Part shown: positions 1 through 10,226 of the stretch, one piece after another
Layout of the letters: each line of letters begins with the position of its first letter
How positions within the stretch are numbered: the stretch's first letter is position 1
NCBI GenBank assembly: GCA_033557465.1
Contig: CM066039.1
Span: 397,625,440-397,689,439, forward strand
Origin: Ichthyophis bannanicus
Taxonomy: Eukaryota; Chordata; Amphibia; Gymnophiona; Ichthyophiidae
Reading direction: 5' to 3'
Length of the DNA: 64,000 bases
Notes under the pieces: generated by a model
What the model was told of the DNA's origin: nothing
The model's database searches: none
What the model saw: only the letters and a program-made list of their open reading frames with translations
Position numbers and translations under genes: made by a program

Positions 1-3000
1 AACTGTTAGTTCCTCAGGTGGACACTGCAAAGATTCACTCCCAACATATTTCAGATCATGCTGCTATTTCTTTTCAATTACACACTACTGTACCCCAAGG
101 GAATTCGGGGGCCTGGTTCTTTGATAGAGCCCTATTAACTCAGCCAGAGTTCCAGTTAGAAATTCGAGCAGCCATACAGGATTACTTCCATTTTAATTTA
201 CCCCAGGATACTGCAAATTGGGCTTGGTGGGAGGGTTTCAAAGCAGCCATTCGTGCAACGATCACTAGTTATCAAATTCGCCTGCGGAAACAACGCAAAC
301 AGCAACTACTTATACTAGACCAACAAATCAAAGCAGGCGAACGAGTTCTAACTTCACGTACTGATCCATGCGTCTTAGTCCGCTTACAGCGTCTCCGTTT
401 TCAATATAATGCAATCCTCTCAACTGCAGCTTCTAAGAGTATTGAGCTTCAACGAGGGACATACTACCGTGAAAGCAACCGAGCCGGTCGACTTTTAGCC
501 AATGCCTTGAAAGGTCAAAAAGAAGCCAAACGCGTAGCGGCCCTTCGAGCCCCACAGGGAGGGGGCATACTGACCACAGACTCCGATATCGTAGAACTCT
601 TTCGGGATTTCTATACCCGTCTATATCAATCTGAATGTGAGTTCTCATCAGAGACCTTCGAGCGATTGTTTTCTGGTATTCAGCGGCCGACCCTTTCTGA
701 AGCTGATAGGGATGCGCTGGATGAACCCTTCTCTACTTCAGAGATCCAATCTGCCCTAAAACGAACAGCCCCGGGTCGAGCCGCCGGGCCTGATGGTCTC
801 CCGACCGAATTCTACAGAACGTTCAGTGCAGATTTAGTTCCCTACTTAAAACTCTATTTTACTGCCCTTGCGGTAGATACATCCTCTTTGGGATCCTTTT
901 CTGCAGCTAATGTGGTAGTATTTGAGAAAGAAGGCAGAGACCCGCTGCTAACCGTCAACTACCGTCCAATCTCCCTACTTAATGCCGATTATAAGATCTT
1001 CGCAACGATCTTGGCCACCCGGCTATCTGACAGGATGGCCACCTTGATCCATCCCGACCAATGCGGTTTTATACCCGGCCGATCCACCGCTGACAATGCT
1101 CGGACCTTGTGCCATGTGCTATCCAGTGCTGCCAATTTAGACCACCCATGGGTGGGTCTTTCCCTAGATGCTGAAAAAGCCTTTGATCGCCTAGAATGGC
1201 CCTTCCTATTTGCAGTTCTCCGATGGTATGGCTTTGGGGAGGGTTTCCTCCGATACCTCCAAGTCATGTATACTCAACCCGTTGCCAGTATTTGTGTAAA
1301 TGCCATTAAGTCTCAGCCTTTTAATCTCCAAAGAGGCACGCGTCAAGGTTGCCCCCTATCACCAATGCTCTTTGATCTAGCTCTTGAACCCCTCGCCCTC
1401 CTTATTAGACAGTCCGCACATATTCGAGGTGTCCCCTTCAGTCACAGAGAGATTAAACTCTCTGCATATGCAGATGACCTTATGCTCTTCATATCCCTTG
1501 ATTCGGTTCCAGCTGTCTTGGATCTGATTGATGGATACTCGCAATTATCGGGCTATAAAATAAACTGGACCAAATCTGTAGCATTCCCACTGAACCGCTG
1601 GGTACATGAGGCTGACATGCAGGCCTTTCCTTTCCTTTGGCAATCCCGCATGGTGAAATATCTCGGGGTCCATTATTGTTCTCCTCTAGAAGACACTATT
1701 AGTTTTAATGCCAAAGAGGTAGTTTCCAAAGTCCGTGAGCTCACAAATCGTTGGTCTCCCTTATCCCTTACATGGTGGGGCCGCCTAGAAACTGTGAAAA
1801 TGATGATAGTCCCCAAAGTGAATTATATTTTAGAAATGCTGCCATGCTTACTCCCGCTACACACCTACAAAGATATTGAGGGCCTTCTCGTCCGCTATCT
1901 CTGGCAGGGCAAACCACCAAGGATAGCTAAACAAAAACTACAGTCTGCGAAGGAACTAGGGGGTACCCGCTTTCCTGATTTTCTCAGATATCATCAAGCC
2001 TTCCTACTTAAACAAGGTGCCCGATGGCTAGATGCCTCAACAGACAGCAGACCAGTTTGGCTTGACATAGAAGAGGAGCTTAGTAGCCCAATTCCGTTGA
2101 TCCATCTCCCCGGTATGTCCCATCAAGTGGACACCCGCCATCCCCCAATGATTGTCGATACTCTTGCGGCCTTTAACACTCTCATTCTATCACTGGGCCC
2201 AAACGTGTGTCCTCAGGACGGACTCCCGCTGTGGAATAACCCCAGAATTCAAGTCCTAAATAGAACGATAGCATGGAAACCCTGGTACTCTAGGGGGATC
2301 TGGACACCCCAACAGCTCTTCTCTGCAGCTCGTTGGAAAACCTTTTCTGAGTTACAAAAGGAATTTGCGTTACCAGCGAAACATTACTTTCAATTGATGC
2401 AGCTTCAACACTGCCTCAAAAGTGCTCGAATCCTGCCGCCCTCTGTCCCTACTGAGGATGGGCTATTAGACCTAATTCATTCTATTAGTAGTACACATGG
2501 GGTAGCCTCTAACTTTTATAAACTATTATGTCAGGGTACAGATACTGCTACTTGTCGAGCCCAACAAGCCTGGGAGCGCGAACTGCAAACCACTTTAACC
2601 CCTGTGCAATGGAGCGTTTTCTGGAGCAAAGTAGTGCGGGTTTCCCGATCTGCCTCAGTTACCCAAACTCTCTTCTTTTTTTCACATAGAAGCTTTTATA
2701 CTCCAGAAAAAATAGCCAAATGGAACACAACTGCTAGGGACCAGTGTTGGTCTTGCCATACTGCTGTGGGAACCCTCGCTCATGTTATTTACGAATGTCC
2801 TCAACTGCAGGTTTACTGGGGGCGGGTCTGGGGTCGTATTCAATTTATCTTACACCTCCACGAGCCTCTTTCTTGGAAGATTGTGGGACTCCGCTCAGTG
2901 GCGGAGGTCCCCTCTCTTCCTAAGAAGGGTCGCTTTCTCCTTGATTTCATGCTGGGTATAGCCATATGTTTAATCACGAGGAATTGGAAGGATAGCTCTC

Positions 3001-3395
3001 GACTTACTGTCAATGAATGGTGGAACCTTGTCTGCTTATATAGTAAATATGAGCAGATATCTCGGAGAGCTATTCCCCATACCCAAACTCACTCTCGCTT
3101 GTCTAAATGGCAGATGCTTAATGATTATGTACAATCTGCTCATTGCTCCGACATGTCTGTTTAATGTACACTCATCATGTTTCAGATCACCGTTAGGTTT
3201 TGTAACACAATAATGTCCGTACACGCCCGTTTCGGGAATGATTAGTTTTCTAGAGAAGAAGCAGGGGGGAGGGGGGTGGCAGGGGTTTACGTTGGTGTAT
3301 GTATCTCATTCTATGTATTTATCTGTCTTTTAGCTGTATGTCTTCCTTTCCTTTGTTGTTATAAAACGAAAATAAAGAATTAAAAAAAAAAAAAA
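1..3395 (+). mobile_element. Tx1/L1-type non-LTR retrotransposon, 3' part
   Basis: This LINE enters from the left window edge and runs through the rest of ORF2, a short 3' UTR, an AATAAA signal at 3370-3375 and a poly(A) run at 3382-3395. The poly(A) tail and the L1-clade reverse transcriptase separate it from the L2 and CR1-like LINEs in the window, which end in AAAT-type repeats. Its 5' end, ORF1 and left target duplication lie outside the window. The 3' UTR resembles that of the antisense L1 at 11006-14081 (shared GAGAAGAAGC and G-rich stretches), so the two belong to related families. Confidence 0.9.
3..3164 (+). CDS. L1/Tx1-type ORF2 protein, N-terminally cut by window edge
   Basis: The frame is open from the window edge, so no start codon is visible; the GTG at 18 is not a real start. 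The first residues are the tail of an AP-type endonuclease (ISDHAAIS, with the SDH signature). The reverse transcriptase follows, with AAGPDGLP, RPISLLN, the DAEKAFD box, GCPLSP and the catalytic YADD box near 1470. The C-terminal part has a cysteine-histidine knuckle (CWSC...H...C) near 2746-2797, as in L1 ORF2 proteins. The protein would nick DNA and prime cDNA synthesis at the target. No stop or frameshift interrupts more than 1050 codons, so this is a young copy. It stands in tandem with nothing functional. Confidence 0.92.
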   Translation: MLVPQVDTAKIHSQHISDHAAISFQLHTTVPQGNSGAWFFDRALLTQPEFQLEIRAAIQDYFHFNLPQDTANWAWWEGFKAAIRATITSYQIRLRKQRKQQLLILDQQIKAGERVLTSRTDPCVLVRLQRLRFQYNAILSTAASKSIELQRGTYYRESNRAGRLLANALKGQKEAKRVAALRAPQGGGILTTDSDIVELFRDFYTRLYQSECEFSSETFERLFSGIQRPTLSEADRDALDEPFSTSEIQSALKRTAPGRAAGPDGLPTEFYRTFSADLVPYLKLYFTALAVDTSSLGSFSAANVVVFEKEGRDPLLTVNYRPISLLNADYKIFATILATRLSDRMATLIHPDQCGFIPGRSTADNARTLCHVLSSAANLDHPWVGLSLDAEKAFDRLEWPFLFAVLRWYGFGEGFLRYLQVMYTQPVASICVNAIKSQPFNLQRGTRQGCPLSPMLFDLALEPLALLIRQSAHIRGVPFSHREIKLSAYADDLMLFISLDSVPAVLDLIDGYSQLSGYKINWTKSVAFPLNRWVHEADMQAFPFLWQSRMVKYLGVHYCSPLEDTISFNAKEVVSKVRELTNRWSPLSLTWWGRLETVKMMIVPKVNYILEMLPCLLPLHTYKDIEGLLVRYLWQGKPPRIAKQKLQSAKELGGTRFPDFLRYHQAFLLKQGARWLDASTDSRPVWLDIEEELSSPIPLIHLPGMSHQVDTRHPPMIVDTLAAFNTLILSLGPNVCPQDGLPLWNNPRIQVLNRTIAWKPWYSRGIWTPQQLFSAARWKTFSELQKEFALPAKHYFQLMQLQHCLKSARILPPSVPTEDGLLDLIHSISSTHGVASNFYKLLCQGTDTATCRAQQAWERELQTTLTPVQWSVFWSKVVRVSRSASVTQTLFFFSHRSFYTPEKIAKWNTTARDQCWSCHTAVGTLAHVIYECPQLQVYWGRVWGRIQFILHLHEPLSWKIVGLRSVAEVPSLPKKGRFLLDFMLGIAICLITRNWKDSSRLTVNEWWNLVCLYSKYEQISRRAIPHTQTHSRLSKWQMLNDYVQSAHCSDMSV

Positions 3396-3637
3396 GAGAT
3401 TACTCTACGATGCACCTGATCAACCTGTTAGATACACAAATAAATAATTAGGACAGAATCATTCATACAGAGAGCATTTAAAGCGTTACGAGTGGAGAAT
3501 AACTTAGATAATGTATGGTTTGGTATGTAGAAAGACTCACAGTTCCTCCGAGGTTTGTTTGAAAGTTCTGCAGCCCTGTACTGAGTCATTTTGATCATAG
3601 GTCGACTCTCTTGGAGATGGACTTTATGCTCGCCGAT
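3396..3637. other. Unassigned AT-rich spacer
   Basis: About 240 bases between the L1 poly(A) tail and a SINE-like repeat. I see no ORF, RNA gene or repeat here that I can name. Confidence 0.5.
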
Positions 3638-3795
3638 TCCCACTAGCACTCCTTGTGGCCTTGGGCAAGTCACTTAACCCTCCATTGCCTCGGAAGAAAG
3701 GCCTGGCAATCTACTTCCGGTGACACTGCCAAGAAAACCCAGGAGCTTCTGGGTCTCCAGGAGTCAGGACTGACTCGAAGGCACACATTGCATTG
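3638..3795 (+). repeat. SINE fragment: MIR/CORE-like core joined to an RTE-type tail
   Basis: The segment CCTTGGGCAAGTCACTTAAC near 3659-3680 is the conserved core also present at 23648 and, inverted, near 27940. In those copies an L2-type tail follows. Here the core runs into a module (AAGGCCTGGCAATCTACTTC, then a GACTGACTCGAAGGCAC-type end) that resembles the 3' end of RTE/BovB LINEs, seen again at 10233-10275. The tRNA-like head is missing, so the copy is 5' truncated. Confidence 0.55.
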
Positions 3796-3859
3796 TAGTG
3801 TCCCACCTCAGGCGCAGGCACGCTGGAAGGTGCTTGCTTTTAATGTCCGGTGGCGGTGA

Positions 3860-4435
3860 CAGCTCCTGATTGGCCTGGGGCCTGAGAGCAGGAGGAGTCT
3901 GGCTGCTTGTTATTCAGCTCTACCCTGAGGTGGTGGCAGATGGAGCACTCTGGATGACTATTACCTTACAATTTGGAAGCTTCAGCATCCTATGTGCTTT
4001 TGCGATCTTGCGATGAGTTCTGCATTGAAGGGTTCTGCATCCGCCTTGGTTCCCCGCCTAAGGGCCATACCAATGGGCCCTCAGGCTCGAGTATGTCCTT
4101 CAACGCTGTTGGTTAAAAGTCCTGCTAGTTGGGCCTGATTGGCCTTCGGTGCAGGGAGCAGGAGGAGCCTCCGATCCGCTCCCTGTGCTGGACGCCGATC
4201 GGTGCAGGCAGATGGCTGAAGGCAGATGAATTTCACGCCCTTCGGCATTGCTGGTTAAAAGTCCTGCTAGTTGGGCCTGATTGGCCTTTGGTGCAGGGAG
4301 CAGGAGGAGCCTCCGATCCGCTCCCTGTGCTGGACGCCAATCGGTGCAGGTAGATGGCTGCGGGCAGATGAATTTTGCGCCCTTCAGCGCTGCTGGTTAA
4401 AGATCCTGCTAGTTGGGCCTGATTGGCCTTAGGTT
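3860..4435. repeat. Tandem repeat, 142-bp period
   Basis: The unit beginning TTAAAAGTCCTGCTAGTTGG starts at 4113 and 4255, and a diverged partial unit starts at 4397, giving an exact 142-bp period. A more diverged stretch from about 3860 (CCTGATTGGCCTGGGGCCTG, then GAGCAGGAGGAG) looks like an older unit. The short open frame across the units is a by-product of the repeat. Confidence 0.8.
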
Positions 4436-4764
4436 ACTGTTAGGGGTCACAGACACCATTTTGAATCCTGGGGCTGGAAAAGCCAGAGTAACTGGGAATC
4501 ACTTCTGCTCCCACTAGACACCAGGGACCCCAAAGCACGTAGGGAGCGAAATGGGCAGACCTCGGCCTTTATAGCTGCCCCTTCAATCAAGTAATTATTC
4601 ATGCCTTGGACAGCTGTAAATGCTGACCTCTAGATTTTCTTCATATTGATGTGGATCCTCCTTGTAAAATCGGCTCACCAAAACCACTCCCCTTCCGTGC
4701 CCTTCACATGCCTTCTGCACCCCCACCTGTAAATCCCATGCATGGCATGCATCCCCACTTTAAG
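4436..4764. other. Unassigned spacer
   Basis: Nothing recognisable in this roughly 330-base stretch: no sustained ORF and no clear repeat relation to the rest of the window. Confidence 0.4.
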
Positions 4765-5292
4765 CTGCTTGGATCAATAATCACCAAAGAAATGACAATC
4801 AGTCAAGAAATCTGATGACGCATTGCTCTTGGCAGAATGGCTATGAAGGATCTAGACAAGGGATGTCTCTCTCCATACAAAGATTCGACTTCTCCAAGCC
4901 ATGATATTTTCAATAACGTCATATGGATGCGAAAGTTGGACAGTGAAAAAGATAGACAGGAAGAAAATCAATGCCTTTGAATTATGGTGCTGGCGGCGAA
5001 TACTGTGTATACCATGGAAGTCCCAAAGAACAAACCAGTCAGTACTAGAGGAAATCAAACCTAAGCTTTCTTTAGAAGCTCAGATGACAAGACTTCGACT
5101 TTCATATTTTGGACACATCATGTGAAGAGAGAGAACATTAGAGAAAGGTTTCATGCTTTGCAAGGTTGAAGGTCAATGCAAAAGAGGAAGGCCAGCAATG
5201 AGATAGCTCACTGCAATAACAGCAGCTATGGATGCTACTCTGTCAACATGAGTTGCCTGACTTAAGATCAAACACGGTTTAGGACAACTATC
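4765..5292 (+). pseudogene. RTE/BovB-like LINE, 3' end of ORF2 (left piece)
   Basis: Translated in shifting frames the segment gives the C-terminal part of an RTE-clade ORF2. Pieces include RRIALGRMAMKDLD near 4820, then YGCESWTVKK and NAFELWCWRRIL in the 4901 frame, then YFGHIM and GRPAMR. This follows established knowledge of BovB-type elements, in which this block lies downstream of the reverse transcriptase. The copy has an internal frameshift near 4890 and several stops. It is split at 5289-5292 by the L2 element, and its last 3' bases resume at 10227. Confidence 0.75.
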
Positions 5293-5912
5293 CGGTGCAC
5301 TCCTGTCCAATCGGGACAGTGGGAGGTCTCCTGCCCAATCCGGGCAGTGGGAGCAGGCACCCAGAGAAGCATTAAAGCGGCGTCCCTACACCGAGGGAGC
5401 CGCTTTCAGCCAGAGCCTTCCCCCGGTGCACTCCTGTCCAATCGGGACAGTGGGAGGTCTCCTGCCCAATCCGGGCAGTGGGAGCAGGCACCCAGAGAAG
5501 CATTAAAGCGGCGTCCCTACCCCGAGGGAGCCGCTTTCAGCCAGAGCCTTCCCCCGGTGCACTCCTGTCCAATCGGGACAGTGGGAGGTCTCCTGCCCAA
5601 TCCGGGCAGTGGGAGCAGGCACCCAGAGAAGCATTAAAGCAGCGTCCCTACCCCGAGGGAGCCGCTTTCAGCCAGAGCCTTCCCCCGGTGCACTCCTGTC
5701 CAATCGGGACAGTGGGAGGTCTCCTGCCCAATCCGGGCAGTGGGAGCAGGCACCCAGAGAAGCATTAAAGCGGCGTCCCTACCCCGAGGGAGCCGCTTTC
5801 AGCCAGAGCCTTCCCCCGGTGCACTCCTGTCCAATCGGGACAGTGGGAGGTCTCCTGCCCAATCCGGGCAGTGGGAGCAGGCACCCAGAGAAGCATTAAA
5901 GCGGCGTCCCTA
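5293..5912 (+). promoter_or_regulatory. Array of 131-bp monomers forming the LINE 5' end
   Basis: Units repeat exactly every 131 bases (for example the GGAGCAGGCACCCAGAG block in each unit). Only scattered differences separate the copies, and the last unit is cut at about 5912. Each unit is GC-rich and contains two CCAATC(C/G)GG-type motifs. The array ends directly at the leader of an intact LINE. By analogy with the monomeric 5' UTRs of mouse L1 elements I infer a promoter role; the sequence alone does not prove it. Short open frames of 96 codons run through the units but only reflect the repeat. Confidence 0.7.
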
Positions 5913-6773
5913 CCGGGCGCGCCCGCGCCTGGCGGGCCCGCGCCTGAGGGCCTCGCCAGAGGGCCCTTTGGCGTGGCCCTTAGGCACGGCCCGACAGGCC
6001 CAAAAAGGAAACACAAACGTACAACCGGAACTTAGAGACACATACGAGAACACAACCAAAAGCAAGGCGCTTGCAACTTCACCTGGCTCGAGCTCCCCTA
6101 TCCGGGTCTGAGCTCGCCGGCACAATTTACCATCTACAATGCGTCTCCCATGTACCAACTGAACAACGAAGAATCAACACCATCCAACAAGAGCTCCCTT
6201 GAACACAGGTTGAGCACACCAGCTACGACCACTAGCCCCAATACACCTGACCAGGTAAACTCTTCACTGCGGAACTACATACTTAACCATAACCACAGCT
6301 TAACCACTGAACCACTTCCGATATAGCTAGTCACCACTCATACTCTAGAGCAATAGCAACCTTACATACTGCGCACCTTTCTGTACAGAACACCGTGCTT
6401 AAGCACTCTTAAATACCATTTCTAACCGCTGTATAGTCTATCCAATCGTTATAGAGAATATTTCCATTGTATCAGAGTGTGGCAAATATCTCATAGTATG
6501 CAGTGTATTCTACTATATTGTCAATGATCACTCTTATCTAGCCTCACCAGAAAGTCTATGACATCCAATAATATTTGCATTTGAAACTGTGTAAATCTGT
6601 AACATCCAATAGTATTGCATTTACCTTACCAGCTTTACCAGAAAGTCTGTGACATCCAATAATATTTGCATTTGAAACTGCATAAGTCTGTGACATCCAA
6701 TAATATTGCATTTGAATCTACGTAAGTCTGTGACATCCAATAGCATTACATTTTGAATCTGGTTTTTCACATC
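5913..6773 (+). other. Leader of the L2-type LINE
   Basis: A GC-rich block (5913-6000) is followed by AT-rich sequence with no long ORF, so this LINE appears to lack a separate ORF1. From about 6555 to 6755 a short unit built around GTGACATCCAATAATATTGC recurs four to five times with a spacing of roughly 50-60 bases. This smaller tandem repeat lies just upstream of the start codon. Confidence 0.65.
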
Positions 6774-9700
6774 ATGGCACTCATCACCACAATCATCACT
6801 CTCTGCTTCTGCCTAACGCTTGCCACAAACGCATATATACAACACACACCACACTACCAGACAATATTATGGCAACCAATATTTATCCATAGCCCAGTAC
6901 TCCTGCCAATTATCCCCCTGCTCATCACTAGTTACACGGACCCAGTCATGAAAAGCCATAAAACAAACCAAAACGCACTATCTAAAACCCCTGACAAACC
7001 ACGTAATGAATGCAGATCCAAACCAAAAAGGAAGCAACAGAAGCCAACAGCCTCAACTCATAAAAGCAAACACAAACAACCATACCCGCAATCCACCATC
7101 ACGATATGCCTCATCAACGCCAGATCTATTAGAAATAAAACACACGTCATCCACAACATCATGACTGGCAACAAACCTGATATTCTATGCATCACCGAAA
7201 CATGGCTCACAGACACTGATCCAGTAATAGTAAACCAACTCACGCAACCTGACTACACTATCTTCAACTGCCCACGTCCTAACAGAAGAGGTGGGGGAGT
7301 CCTAATCCTCGCCAGATCCTCCCTCCTTTTAACAAACGCATCCCTAGCTCCCTCTGAGGGCATAGATATACTTAGGATTGAGAACAAAACATTAACAATA
7401 TGCTTAATCTACAGACCCCCCACACCCCAGCATGACAACCTGGCCACTGCACTTGAAACTATCTCAACCTCTGCACCAAAGAAACAGCGAATTATCCTGG
7501 GAGACCTGAACCTTCCCTCCATACCACGCAGCCAGGCCGATACCTTCCTTGAAGCAATGGACCAGCTCGGATTTAACCAAATCATTCAGGAAGCCACTCA
7601 TATCAAAGGCAACACCCTAGATCTAGTGTTCATATCATCCAACACTAAACTGAATGAAATGCAACAACCTAAAACCCGAGTAACACAAGTCCCCTGGTCT
7701 GACCACTACCTAATTGAACTGGAAATCCAAATACCAACCACGAAGGAGAAACCCCAAGACGACACAAAAATACCGCAAAGGAAGTTCCGAAAATTCAACA
7801 GTGAAACACTGGTGGCATCTATATCCTCGGGCTTCGATTACAATCTCACGGACCTAGATAAGCTTGTAGACACATGGAACTCAAGGATCGAAGCAGCAGC
7901 AAGTCCAAACTGGAAAACCACAAAAGCACCAACAAGAACAAGATCTGAACCCTGGTATTCCCCTACATTATGCAAGATGAAGAGGGAACTACGCAAGTTA
8001 GAGAAAAAATGGAGGAAAGCGCAAACCCAGGAATGCAAACGACTGTACCTAACACTACTCATGGAATACAAGAATGAGGTCAACCAGGCAAAAAAGAATC
8101 ACCACACTAAACTACTTAATAAAGCCATCAATAGACCCAGAGAACTATTTGAGATTGTCAAATCTCTCACCAAAACCCTCCAGGACACCGGTTGGACCGA
8201 CGAAATCAGTTCCCAGACGCTTGCAGACCACTACGCCAAGAAACTTAATCCGCAAGTACCCACAGTCACGGATCACAGGATGTCTTTAGCACTCACCTCT
8301 CAGGAAGCCAACACGGTCCTTCATAAGGAATCGGCTGCAGAATGGAACACTTTCCACCAATTAAACAAAAAACAGGTCATAAACATTATAACCAATTTAA
8401 AATCCACCACCTCCCCTCTTGACCCATGCCCTGCAGCATGGATAAAAGCAACCAAAAATGAAATAGCAAATCCTATCACCCACATTGTCAATCAATCACT
8501 TCATCAAGGTGAAATGCCTGCCTATCTCAAGAGATTACTCATTAGGCCCATCTTAAAGAACAGATCGCTCAACAAAAGCGACCCTGCGTCATATAGGCCA
8601 ATATCGAGTATATCTTTCTTAGCAAAAACTATTGAAAAAGCGGTGCAGCAGCAGCTGCAAGATCACATTGACGATAGGAAAGCCCTAGACATGCATCAAT
8701 ATGGTTTCCGCCAACATCACGGAGTAGAAACCCTTCTGCTAGCACTCCTCGACAACCTCCTCAGGGGCCTTGAGGACAAAAAGGACATGTTCATACTTGT
8801 ATTTATAGACATCTCGGCAGCATTTGATACAGTACATCACAGCACCCTCTTAAAACGACTATCATCAATAGGTATAACAGGGACCCCCCTAAAATGGTTT
8901 GCATCATACATCTCCAACAGGATGCAACAAGTCCTATTCAACAACGATAAAGCTGATGCCTTCCCCCAGACACAGGGCATCCCACAAGGATCTGCCTTGT
9001 CATCTCTACTCTTCAACCTGTACATAAAACCAATCTGTGAAATCTTTCAGAGGTGCAACATCAACTACCACATCTATGCTGACGATGTGATGCTGTACAC
9101 ACGCCTAAACGCAGCACAGCCGGATTTCACTCCCCTAGAAAATTGCCTTGACATGTTACAAACATGGCTTCAACAAAACAACATGTCAATAAACCACAAG
9201 AAAACAGAGGTCATGTTTATCTCCAAAAAAACTAATTTCGACCCACCCACTACAGTAACCCTCAACAAAAACATTTACCATGCAAAGCCTGCAATAAAAT
9301 ACCTAGGGGTCCTAATCGACAACAACCTTAAGATGGATAAACATCTCCGAACAGTCAACAAATTGAAAGTTTTCCAACCACTTCGCAGTATCCTAGAAAA
9401 ATCAGACTTCAGGACTGTCGCTCAAGCGCTAATCATTCCTCACCTGGACTACTGCAACGCCATTTTACAAGGGCTCCCGAAGAACACCCTAAATATCTTA
9501 CAAATGGCCCAAAATGTTGCTGCAAGAATCATCATGGAAAAAAACGTCACGGACCACATAACGCCAGTGCTTATGGAACTACATTGGCTCCCAGTAGCCG
9601 CCCACATCATCTACAAAATACTCGTAACAACGTTTAAACTCATACACAATATTGCTCCCTCATACCTTGACAACCTAATCACTAAGCAAACACACAACAG

Positions 9701-9908
9701 GAACAGAAGAACCATACATCTCAACACGCTCTGTGTCCCTACCAGCATGAGATCTGTTAAAACAGAAACAAGCAACAGAGCATTCACCTATGTAGCGCCG
9801 ATCCACTGGAACCAGCTCCCTCCTGAGCTCCGAATGACAAACAGCCTTATTGAATTCAGAAGGAACCTCAAAACGCATTTATTTCAGACATTCTACAACC
9901 CAACCTAA
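6774..9908 (+). CDS. L2-type LINE endonuclease-reverse transcriptase, 1044 codons
   Basis: The frame opens at a TTG at 6753, but the first ATG is at 6774, and I take that as the start. The N-terminus has a hydrophobic stretch of about 50 residues, then a very basic segment (RSKPKRKQQKP). An AP-type endonuclease follows at about residues 105-330: LINARSIRN, CITETWL, ILGDLNLP, PWSDHYL. Reverse transcriptase motifs are ASYRPISSISF, DISAAFDTV, GIPQGSALSSLLF and the catalytic YADD near 9078. The C-terminal block (LDYCNAIL, ITPVL..LHWLPV, RAFTYVAP..WNQLP, LKTHLF) is typical of L2/CR1-group LINEs. The ORF has no stop or frameshift and is close to the usual length, so this copy could encode a working enzyme for target-primed reverse transcription. 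Confidence 0.92.
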   Translation: MALITTIITLCFCLTLATNAYIQHTPHYQTILWQPIFIHSPVLLPIIPLLITSYTDPVMKSHKTNQNALSKTPDKPRNECRSKPKRKQQKPTASTHKSKHKQPYPQSTITICLINARSIRNKTHVIHNIMTGNKPDILCITETWLTDTDPVIVNQLTQPDYTIFNCPRPNRRGGGVLILARSSLLLTNASLAPSEGIDILRIENKTLTICLIYRPPTPQHDNLATALETISTSAPKKQRIILGDLNLPSIPRSQADTFLEAMDQLGFNQIIQEATHIKGNTLDLVFISSNTKLNEMQQPKTRVTQVPWSDHYLIELEIQIPTTKEKPQDDTKIPQRKFRKFNSETLVASISSGFDYNLTDLDKLVDTWNSRIEAAASPNWKTTKAPTRTRSEPWYSPTLCKMKRELRKLEKKWRKAQTQECKRLYLTLLMEYKNEVNQAKKNHHTKLLNKAINRPRELFEIVKSLTKTLQDTGWTDEISSQTLADHYAKKLNPQVPTVTDHRMSLALTSQEANTVLHKESAAEWNTFHQLNKKQVINIITNLKSTTSPLDPCPAAWIKATKNEIANPITHIVNQSLHQGEMPAYLKRLLIRPILKNRSLNKSDPASYRPISSISFLAKTIEKAVQQQLQDHIDDRKALDMHQYGFRQHHGVETLLLALLDNLLRGLEDKKDMFILVFIDISAAFDTVHHSTLLKRLSSIGITGTPLKWFASYISNRMQQVLFNNDKADAFPQTQGIPQGSALSSLLFNLYIKPICEIFQRCNINYHIYADDVMLYTRLNAAQPDFTPLENCLDMLQTWLQQNNMSINHKKTEVMFISKKTNFDPPTTVTLNKNIYHAKPAIKYLGVLIDNNLKMDKHLRTVNKLKVFQPLRSILEKSDFRTVAQALIIPHLDYCNAILQGLPKNTLNILQMAQNVAARIIMEKNVTDHITPVLMELHWLPVAAHIIYKILVTTFKLIHNIAPSYLDNLITKQTHNRNRRTIHLNTLCVPTSMRSVKTETSNRAFTYVAPIHWNQLPPELRMTNSLIEFRRNLKTHLFQTFYNPT

Positions 9909-10226
9909 TTGCAGCACCTTACCACAACCAGATATCTTCTAATGACACTTCGAACAAATGAAGCATTTGACGACCGATAGGTAATCATGTATATATGTAT
10001 ATTGTATCTCCCACCCTCGCACCCTTGAATCGAATGTTTATTTAGAATTATGAAAAGTATCTAGTCTCTATTTCGTGTGTTATGTAAATCATTGCCAAAA
10101 TCAAAATTGTACTCTAAAAATTCATTGTATTGTACGATACATGATGATTCTGTAAAGTAACCGCGGCTGATCGTAGGAAGCGGCGGTATACAAATGTTTA
10201 CTAAATAAATAAATAAATAAATAAAA
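9909..10226 (+). other. 3' UTR, terminal hairpin and (AAAT)n tail of the L2-type LINE
   Basis: After the stop codon the 3' UTR ends with a stem-loop at 10160-10187 (ACCGC...GCGGT) followed by TATA and an (AAAT)n run. The same hairpin-TATA-AAAT layout recurs at the other L2-type ends in the window. It matches the known conserved 3' structures recognised by the RT of UnaL2-type LINEs. Confidence 0.75.

Larger units (their letters stand above)
5293..10226 (+). mobile_element. Full-length L2-type LINE with tandem 5' monomers
   Basis: The element is about 4.93 kb. In order it has about 4.7 tandem 131-bp monomers (5293-5912), a leader of about 860 bp, one uninterrupted EN-RT ORF (6774-9908), and a 3' UTR ending in a hairpin and an (AAAT)n tail. 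It sits inside an RTE/BovB-like LINE. The flanks 5' of 5293 and 3' of 10226 share TATC, and the RTE sequence reads on cleanly across the junction (ACTATC then TAGAGGGTCGCC). The intact ORF and the very similar monomers suggest recent insertion. Assignment to L2 rests on the RT motifs, the C-terminal block and the tail; another Jockey-superfamily clade is possible. Confidence 0.85.

Noticed and set aside
433..1267. Minus-strand frames inside the L1 ORF2
   Set aside because: Shadows of the plus-strand coding sequence with no family resemblance.
5347..6111. Four overlapping 96-123 codon frames on plus
   Set aside because: They are identical repeats of the 131-bp monomer read in one frame; the array explains them.
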